Shown piece by piece: positions 58,953 to 64,000 of a stretch of 64,000 nt of DNA. Below the pieces are notes generated by a model that had not been told where the DNA came from, did not search any database, and saw only the letters and a program-made list of their open reading frames with translations. Numbering within the stretch: position 1 is the first letter of the stretch; the number at the start of each line of letters is the position of its first letter. A program made the position numbers and the translations under genes. Origin of the DNA: Devosia equisanguinis (GTDB taxonomy: Bacteria > Pseudomonadota > Alphaproteobacteria > Rhizobiales > Devosiaceae); contig NZ_UZWD01000034.1 in assembly GCF_900631955.1 (NCBI RefSeq), positions 1 through 64,000 on the forward strand. The letters run 5' to 3'.

Positions 58953-60137
58953 CTAGCCGATCTGCCCCAATGCGCCTTCTATCAATCGCTCCCGCGACAG
59001 CGAAAATGCGCTGTCGATCCAAAGGGTTTCGGCACGGGCCAGGGCGGTGCCGATATCGGGGCCGGGCTGTAGTCCCTTGGCGATAAAGTCCTTGCCGCTG
59101 ACTGGCAGTGGAGCCACCGGGAGGCGGGCGAGATCGCGTGCGGTTTCGGCGAGGCGCTCGCGCGGCCAGTTTTCCCGCGCTGCGGCGACGGCCAGTCCTT
59201 CGACGGCCCGTTCGGCATGGGTGTAGGCGGCGCGGGCGGTCTGATCGCTGGCGATCAACTGGGCGGCGTCAGCAATGGCGGACGCCTCTTCCATCACTGC
59301 ATTGGACAACCGCCAGTCCGCGCGCAAGGCTTCGAGCCGGTCAATGCCAAGCAGCGCCAGCCGGGCACCGGCGCCCTGCCCGCCAAAGGATTCGTAGCGC
59401 AGCAGGGATTTGAGCGCAGGCTCGTCCGAGGAGAAAAGACCGATTTCGCTCATCACCGCCAGGGTACGGGCGATGCGCGGCAGGGCCAGCATGCGCAGCA
59501 TTTCGCTGCCGACGCGCTCGCGGGAGAGATGGTCGAGATTACCGACGGCGGTCGCACAGGCGGCGAGGCCATCGGGATCGAAGTTTTCGCCGCCATGGCT
59601 GGCCGAAAAGCGGAAGAAGCGATAGACGCGCAGCCCGTCCTCGGCGATGCGGCGGCTGGCCTCGCCGATAAACCGCACCCGGCCATTGACCAGATCGGCA
59701 GCGCCGCCGAGCGGATCGAACAGCGTGCCATCGGCATGGCAATAGAGGGCATTGAGGGTGAAATCGCGCCGCTCGGCATCGGCCCGCCAATCCATGCCGA
59801 ACCGCACCTCGGCGTGACGGCCATCGGTGGCGACGTCCTCGCGCAGGGTCGTCACCTCGACAACTGTATCGTCGAGCTTGAGGGTGACGGTGCCATGGTC
59901 GATGCCGGTGGGATAGGCGGATATCCCGGCAGCCTTGGCGCGCTGCATGACCGTCACCGGCAGCAATTGCGTAGCCATGTCGATATCGCTGACCTGGCCG
60001 ATGCGACCGATGAGACTGTCGCGCACCACTCCGCCAACGGCACGGGTCTGCCCCTCGGCACCGCCCAGGGCGGCGAAAATCGACTGTACTGCTGGCCGCG
60101 CCAGCCACTCCACATCATCCAACCGGTCCGGAATCAT
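58953..60137 (-). CDS. cca: CCA tRNA nucleotidyltransferase / polyA polymerase family protein
   Basis: The 394-aa class II nucleotidyltransferase has the head motif TRAVGGVVRDSLIGRIGQVSDIDMATQLLP (G-G-x-V-R-D and D-x-D), then the neck RRDFTLNALYCHADGTLFDPLGGAADL and ASRRIAEDGLRVYRFFRFSASHG. It adds or repairs the CCA end of tRNA. Start ATG 60137, overlapping the stop of the CoA pyrophosphatase gene by four bases, a common Rhizobiales pair. Confidence 0.95.
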   Translation of the reverse strand: MIPDRLDDVEWLARPAVQSIFAALGGAEGQTRAVGGVVRDSLIGRIGQVSDIDMATQLLPVTVMQRAKAAGISAYPTGIDHGTVTLKLDDTVVEVTTLREDVATDGRHAEVRFGMDWRADAERRDFTLNALYCHADGTLFDPLGGAADLVNGRVRFIGEASRRIAEDGLRVYRFFRFSASHGGENFDPDGLAACATAVGNLDHLSRERVGSEMLRMLALPRIARTLAVMSEIGLFSSDEPALKSLLRYESFGGQGAGARLALLGIDRLEALRADWRLSNAVMEEASAIADAAQLIASDQTARAAYTHAERAVEGLAVAAARENWPRERLAETARDLARLPVAPLPVSGKDFIAKGLQPGPDIGTALARAETLWIDSAFSLSRERLIEGALGQIG

Positions 60138-60760
60138 GCTGCCACCTCGCCCAATGCCAAGTCGCGGAACCGGCGCGTCAGATTGGCGGTGATGCCCCAG
60201 ATGGTGTGGCCGTCGTGATCGATCTGCCAGGTCGAATGCTGCTTGCCGCCGCGGCTGATGTGATAGCGGCCATAGGTGGCGTCATCAAGGATGCGGCTGA
60301 GCGGCACCTCAAATACCGAATGCACCTCGCCCGGATTGGGCACGAATGGACCGCTGGGGCAGACCTCGGCCACCACCGGCACGATGAGATAATTGGTGCC
60401 GGTGTAATAGGTGGGCATGTAGCCGAGGACTTCGGCGTCGCTGGCTTCCATGCCGACCTCTTCCCAGGCTTCGCGCAGGGCGGCGGCGCCGGCGCCGGCA
60501 TCGGTCTTGTCGATCTTGCCGCCGGGAAAAGCGACCTGCCCGGAATGGGCGCGCAGGTCCGGGGAGCGTTCGGTATAAAGCACGGTGAACCCCTCGGGAC
60601 GCCGCACCAGCGCGATCAACACTGCAGCAGGCACGGGCGGACGGCTGTATGGGGTCAGCGGCTGCCAGTCCGGCACCAGCTCTTCGGCTGGCGCCCAAGG
60701 CGGCGGCTCGGGCAGGAGACGCTGGCGCAAACCCTGGGTGAAGTGCGGATCGAGGGTCAA
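60134..60760 (-). CDS. CoA pyrophosphatase (Nudix, NudL-like)
   Basis: The 208-aa protein has the Nudix box GGKIDKTDAGAGAAALREAWEEVGM and the upstream coenzyme-A signature region LYTERSPDLRAHSGQVAFPGG, which marks the NudL/UPF0035 subgroup. It hydrolyses CoA derivatives to 3',5'-ADP and phosphopantetheine. The start is TTG 60760 with GGAAG in front; no better ATG is in frame. It overlaps cca (ATGA). Confidence 0.9.
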   Translation of the reverse strand: MTLDPHFTQGLRQRLLPEPPPWAPAEELVPDWQPLTPYSRPPVPAAVLIALVRRPEGFTVLYTERSPDLRAHSGQVAFPGGKIDKTDAGAGAAALREAWEEVGMEASDAEVLGYMPTYYTGTNYLIVPVVAEVCPSGPFVPNPGEVHSVFEVPLSRILDDATYGRYHISRGGKQHSTWQIDHDGHTIWGITANLTRRFRDLALGEVAA

Positions 60761-60837
60761 GAAGGCTTCCGGATCGGATCAAGGGGCAGCCTGACTTTAG
60801 TCAAGCTGCCACACTCTGGCATCCCTTTTCGACGGTT

Positions 60838-61383
60838 TCAGCGCGCGTCGAAGGCGGCGATGGCGCCGGACAGGGTCTTGGCAAGATCCTTGTCGTCGGA
60901 CAGCAGCAGCACGCGATTGGGATCGACCGGGCCCGGGAACTGGATATTGCCGGGCGTGGTGGTTTCCCAGCCGAGCGGGCAATAATAGTCCTGGTCGCCG
61001 ACGAGAAGCACGAAATCGCCCTCGCCCCGTGCCAGTGCCCGCGCGCTGACTTCCCGCGCCAAAAGCTTGCCGGCGCCGCGCTTGCGGAAATTGGGATGGG
61101 TGGCCAGCGGCCCAAGCAGATAGCCCTTGCGGCCACCGACGCTGATCGGGGTCATCCATACCGAGCCGCAGGGCGTGCCATCGACTTCGGCGATGAGGCT
61201 GAGGCTGGTGTCGATGGGGAACCGCTCCCGCACCCGGAAGGCGGTGCGCGCAAAGCGGCCGGGACCGAAAGCAATGGCCTGCAACTCTTCGACAAAGGCG
61301 TCGTCATGCGCGGTGGCGACACGGACGACAGGCTGGCCAGCAACAGGGTGAGCGACGGCATCGGCCGCAATTTGCGTGTTCAT
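60838..61383 (-). CDS. GNAT-family N-acetyltransferase
   Basis: The 181-aa acetyltransferase has the pattern VRVATAHDDAFVEELQAIAFGPGRFARTAFRVRERF, SLIAEVDGTPCGSVWMTPI, then LLGPLATHPNFRKRGAGKLLAREVSARALARG with the acetyl-CoA-binding R-K-R-G-A-G element and FVLLVGDQDYYCPLGW. This LVGDxxYYxPLGW type is frequent in Rhizobiales; the substrate is unknown. Start ATG 61383. Confidence 0.88.
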   Translation of the reverse strand: MNTQIAADAVAHPVAGQPVVRVATAHDDAFVEELQAIAFGPGRFARTAFRVRERFPIDTSLSLIAEVDGTPCGSVWMTPISVGGRKGYLLGPLATHPNFRKRGAGKLLAREVSARALARGEGDFVLLVGDQDYYCPLGWETTTPGNIQFPGPVDPNRVLLLSDDKDLAKTLSGAIAAFDAR

Positions 61384-61747
61384 CGGGCAAATCCAGAAGT
61401 AAAGATGATGAGCAGATAGAGCTGCAGCGCCGCATGCGGGCACTGTCTTGAACGACCGCTTAGGGTCGTCGGTTCATCTGCGATACCTTTACCATCCTGG
61501 ACGCCTCCACGTCTGAATCCGCATTAGCACCAGCGTGCCCGGGCGTAAATAGAAATGCATGGCCCATATCGTAAATTCCTCTTCGGAGCGGGCCGCTGTG
61601 TCCCATTTGCACAACGGATTGTTACGCAGAAGCCGTCTTTATGGACGGGCGCCGGATCGCTAGGTGACACTCAACACCGCAACTTTGCCGCGCCTTGGGC
61701 AGTTGAGCCGCAAAAGCCGACGGCAAGATGACAAAAAGGAACCCGAA
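61384..61747. other. Intergenic region upstream of the GST-like gene
   Basis: About 364 bp with no coding frame of note. An inverted pair GAACGACC/GGTCGTCGGTTC near 61451-61474 could form a hairpin. The stretch 61535-61590 is AT-richer and may hold the promoter for the downstream gene. Confidence 0.4.
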
Positions 61748-62707
61748 ATGGGACAATTGATCGACGGGAAATGGTCCACCCAGTGGTATGACACCTCAAA
61801 GTCGGGCGGCAAGTTCGTGCGCTCGCAGGCGGGCTTCCGCAACTGGCTGACCGCCGACGGCACCCCCGGCCCCACTGGCGAAGGCGGCTTTGCGGCCGAG
61901 GCCGACCGCTACCATCTCTATGTGTCGCTCGCCTGTCCCTGGGCTCACCGCACCCTGATCTTCCGCAAGCTCAAGGAGCTGGACAAGCTCATCTCGGTCT
62001 CGGTCGTTTCACCGAAGATGCCCGACGAAACCGGCTGGAGTTTCAGGACCGATGAAGGCTCGACCGGCGATGCCGTGCTCGGCAAGGACCTGCTCTGGCA
62101 GGTCTATACCGAGGTCGACCCCAATTATACCGGTCGCGTCACCGTGCCGATCCTGTGGGACAAGCAGCGCAACACCATCGTCTCGAACGAAAGTGCGGAG
62201 ATCATCCGCATGCTCAACTCGGCCTTCAACGAGCTGACCGGCAATACCGACGATTACTATCCAGAGGCTTTGCGCCCGCAGATCGACGCGATCAATGCGC
62301 GGGTCTATGACGACATCAATAATGGGGTCTACAAGGCCGGCTTCGCCACAACCCAATCCGCCTATGACGAGGCCGTGGCAAAACTGTTCGAAGCGCTGGA
62401 CTGGGTCGAGGGGATTTTGGGCGAGACCGCCTATCTCACTGGCGACACCATCACCGAGGCGGATTGGCGGCTGTTCACCACGCTGGTGCGGTTCGACGCG
62501 GTCTATGTCGGCCACTTCAAGACCAACCGCAAGCGCATCGCCGATTACCCCAACCTGAGCCATTATCTCAAGGCGCTGTACGAGGTGCCCGGCGTCAAGG
62601 AAACGGTCGATCTCGACCATATCCGCACGCACTATTACTGGAGCCACACCACGATCAATCCGCACCGGATCATTCCGGTCGGCCCGGAACTGCCGTTTTT
62701 GGATTGA
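61748..62707 (+). CDS. Glutathionyl-hydroquinone reductase-type GST (YqjG/PcpF-like)
   Basis: The 319-aa protein belongs to the Xi-class GSTs. The catalytic Cys63 sits in the CPWAHR motif (as in E. coli YqjG); the N-terminal GQLIDGKWSTQWYDTSKSGGKFVRSQAGFRNWL and the C-terminal LPNLSHYLKALYEVPGVKETVDLDHIRTHYYWSHTTINPHRIIP are typical. These enzymes reduce glutathionyl-hydroquinones. Start ATG 61748 after a purine-rich stretch (AAAAGGAACCC). Monocistronic. Confidence 0.94.
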   Translation: MGQLIDGKWSTQWYDTSKSGGKFVRSQAGFRNWLTADGTPGPTGEGGFAAEADRYHLYVSLACPWAHRTLIFRKLKELDKLISVSVVSPKMPDETGWSFRTDEGSTGDAVLGKDLLWQVYTEVDPNYTGRVTVPILWDKQRNTIVSNESAEIIRMLNSAFNELTGNTDDYYPEALRPQIDAINARVYDDINNGVYKAGFATTQSAYDEAVAKLFEALDWVEGILGETAYLTGDTITEADWRLFTTLVRFDAVYVGHFKTNRKRIADYPNLSHYLKALYEVPGVKETVDLDHIRTHYYWSHTTINPHRIIPVGPELPFLD

Positions 62708-62817
62708 TTGCGAGCTGCGCTTCTTGGTCATCGTCGCCACCCGGCTCGACCGGGTGGCCCACGCCCAAGAAGTGGATTGCCCGGTCAAGCCGGGCAAAGA
62801 CGGAAGTCGCGAGGCGA
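62708..62817. repeat. Short GC-rich palindromes between convergent genes
   Basis: CCACCCGGC/TCGA/CCGGGTGG (about 62740-62758) and GCCCGGTC/AAGC/CGGGC (about 62779-62797) are palindromes of the short intergenic kind. They fill the gap between two convergent genes. Confidence 0.65.
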
Positions 62818-63291
62818 TCAATAGCCCCAGACGGCGCGCTTTTCGACTCGATCGAAATATTCATCGATGCGCTGGCTGGTTGCCGGGGTGACCTTTTCGG
62901 GCAAGGCGTGGCGGTCGAACCAGCCCACTTCGGCGATCTCGTGGTCGGGCTTGCGGTCGAAGGCCTTTTCGAAGCTGGTGGCGACGTAAAAGGCGACATG
63001 GTCGCGGTTCGTGACCGGGCTGGTATTGTGATAGAGCCCGAAAAGCTGCATCGGGCCGAGCACGCGATAGCCGGTTTCTTCCAGCGTTTCGCGGGCGCCG
63101 GCCTCCTCGAAAGTCTCGCCGGGGCCGACGCCGCCCCCTGGAAACTGCCAGCCGGGCACATAGGTGTGGCGAATGAGCAGGACCTTGTCGCCATCCACCA
63201 CCATGACGCGGGTGCCCATGGTCATGCGATGCCAGAGACCCTTGAGGGTCAAAAACACCTTGGCGCGCACGCGCTGAAAGCGATTCATCAT
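62818..63291 (-). CDS. Nudix hydrolase
   Basis: The 157-aa protein has a complete Nudix box GX5EX7REUXEEXGU (GGGVGPGETFEEAGARETLEETGY) within TRVMVVDGDKVLLIRHTYVPGWQFPGG. The N-terminal FQRVRAKVFLTLKGLWHRM is a family-typical extension. The substrate is a nucleoside diphosphate derivative of unknown kind. Converges on the GST gene. Confidence 0.9.
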   Translation of the reverse strand: MMNRFQRVRAKVFLTLKGLWHRMTMGTRVMVVDGDKVLLIRHTYVPGWQFPGGGVGPGETFEEAGARETLEETGYRVLGPMQLFGLYHNTSPVTNRDHVAFYVATSFEKAFDRKPDHEIAEVGWFDRHALPEKVTPATSQRIDEYFDRVEKRAVWGY

Positions 63292-63415
63292 CTGCCTGTC
63301 TCCGTGCTGGCCGAACCATTCGCCTCTGCTCTAGCAGAGAGGTCCGCGTGACAAAATCGTGCGATTGCACGATTGAGCGTTTTCTTAGCGCCCGGCTTCT
63401 GGCAAAACCGCCGCA

Positions 63416-64000
63416 ATGATCACCCTCGCTCACATTTCCGACATTCACCTCTCGCCCATGCCTGCCATCAGGCCGCGTGACCTGGTCGGCAAACGCCTGA
63501 CCGGCTTTCTCAACTGGAAGCTGAAGCGGCATGGGGAGCTGAACAGCGAAACCCTGGCCCAGCTGGTCGCCCATATGCAGGGCCAGAACGCCGATTTCAC
63601 CGCCGTCACCGGCGACATGACCAATCTGGCGCTGCCTTTCGAGATCGAGCGGGCCGGCGACTGGCTGCGCGCGCTTGGCGCCAGCGACAAGGTCGCGGTC
63701 TGTCCCGGCAATCACGATGCCTATGTGCCCGGCGCCCTGGCGACGGCGCAGGAAGACTGGGGCGATTACCTCAAGGGCGAGACGCTGGAAGGGGAGGCAT
63801 TTCCCTTCGTGCGCCGCGTCGGCGACCTGGCCATCATCTCCTGCTCGAGCGCCGTGCCTACCGCACCGTTCATGGCCATCGGCCGCTTCGAGGAAAAACA
63901 GGCTGCTCGCCTGGCGCGTATCCTCAAGCTCATGGGCGATGCCGGCTATTTCCGCACCGTGCTGATCCACCATCCGCCCAATGCGGAATTGCAGCACCCC
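63416..64000 (+). CDS. Metallophosphoesterase (calcineurin-like), cut by the window edge
   Basis: At least 195 aa are encoded before the sequence ends. The metal-binding blocks ITLAHISDIHLSPM, DFTAVTGDMTNLA and VAVCPGNHDAYVPG are intact, and VLIHHPPN just before the edge is the next metal block. ATG 63416 is used. The enzyme is a predicted phosphodiesterase/phosphatase of the 3',5'-cyclic AMP phosphodiesterase-like (CpdA) group; the substrate is not known. The 3' end lies outside the window. Confidence 0.88.
   Translation, partial: MITLAHISDIHLSPMPAIRPRDLVGKRLTGFLNWKLKRHGELNSETLAQLVAHMQGQNADFTAVTGDMTNLALPFEIERAGDWLRALGASDKVAVCPGNHDAYVPGALATAQEDWGDYLKGETLEGEAFPFVRRVGDLAIISCSSAVPTAPFMAIGRFEEKQAARLARILKLMGDAGYFRTVLIHHPPNAELQHP

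Overview
The window looks like a chromosomal stretch from a GC-rich alphaproteobacterium of the order Hyphomicrobiales (Rhizobiales), most probably Devosia or a close relative. The evidence is gene order (folM-like SDR-uvrC-pgsA-moaD-moaE; ubiK-lgt-midA-pgeF; prs-rplY-pth; petABC), a CtrA-type site, a promoter of the CTTGAC-N17-CTATAT kind, and an alpha-galactoside uptake operon resembling the agp operon of Sinorhizobium. The genus is inference. No rRNA, tRNA, CRISPR array, phage or complete insertion sequence was found.

0-12.5 kb: one copy of a long structured repeat at the left edge, two small secreted SH3 proteins, ferrochelatase, a fused DUF1007-NicO metal transporter (ZevAB-like), LysR and MarR regulators, a DMT exporter, then the SDR-uvrC operon. 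12.5-19 kb: a DAHP synthase gene preceded by a complete attenuator whose 24-residue leader peptide contains Phe-Tyr-Trp-Tyr-Phe-Ser-Tyr; then pgsA-moaD-moaE, ilvE, a MarR regulator, a TPR-like reading frame with no normal start codon, proC and a YbjN-like gene. 19-26.8 kb: metallophosphoesterase, ubiK, lgt, midA, pgeF, prs, a GNAT enzyme, rplY and pth.

26.8-47 kb is accessory in character and separates pth from ychF and the maoC pair, genes I expect to lie close together in this order. It holds the second, inverted copy of the structured repeat, an EAL-PAS phosphodiesterase gene with a decayed third PAS domain, a CPBP protease, an ABC-type alpha-galactoside uptake operon with a GH4 glycosidase and an AraC regulator, a second GH4/AraC pair, three type II toxin-antitoxin modules, a flavin-dependent tryptophan-halogenase-like gene and a cluster of repeats and bidirectional terminators.

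47-64 kb returns to core genes: two MaoC hydratases, a TerC protein, a VOC and a GFA protein, apt, the cytochrome bc1 operon petABC with a possible FixK/FNR site, trmL-hemF, a DUF2062 membrane protein, a RecF/OLD-like ATPase, a DUF1059 protein that has lost its presumed metal ligands, a CCA-adding enzyme overlapping a CoA pyrophosphatase, a GNAT enzyme, a glutathionyl-hydroquinone-reductase-type GST, a Nudix hydrolase and a metallophosphoesterase cut by the window edge. GC-rich palindromic repeats occupy many intergenic gaps.

The two observations I rate highest are the aromatic attenuator in front of DAHP synthase (every element can be read from the sequence) and the pair of long inverted repeats, whose 135-bp core is nearly identical while the adjoining long hairpin differs in sequence but keeps its pairing.
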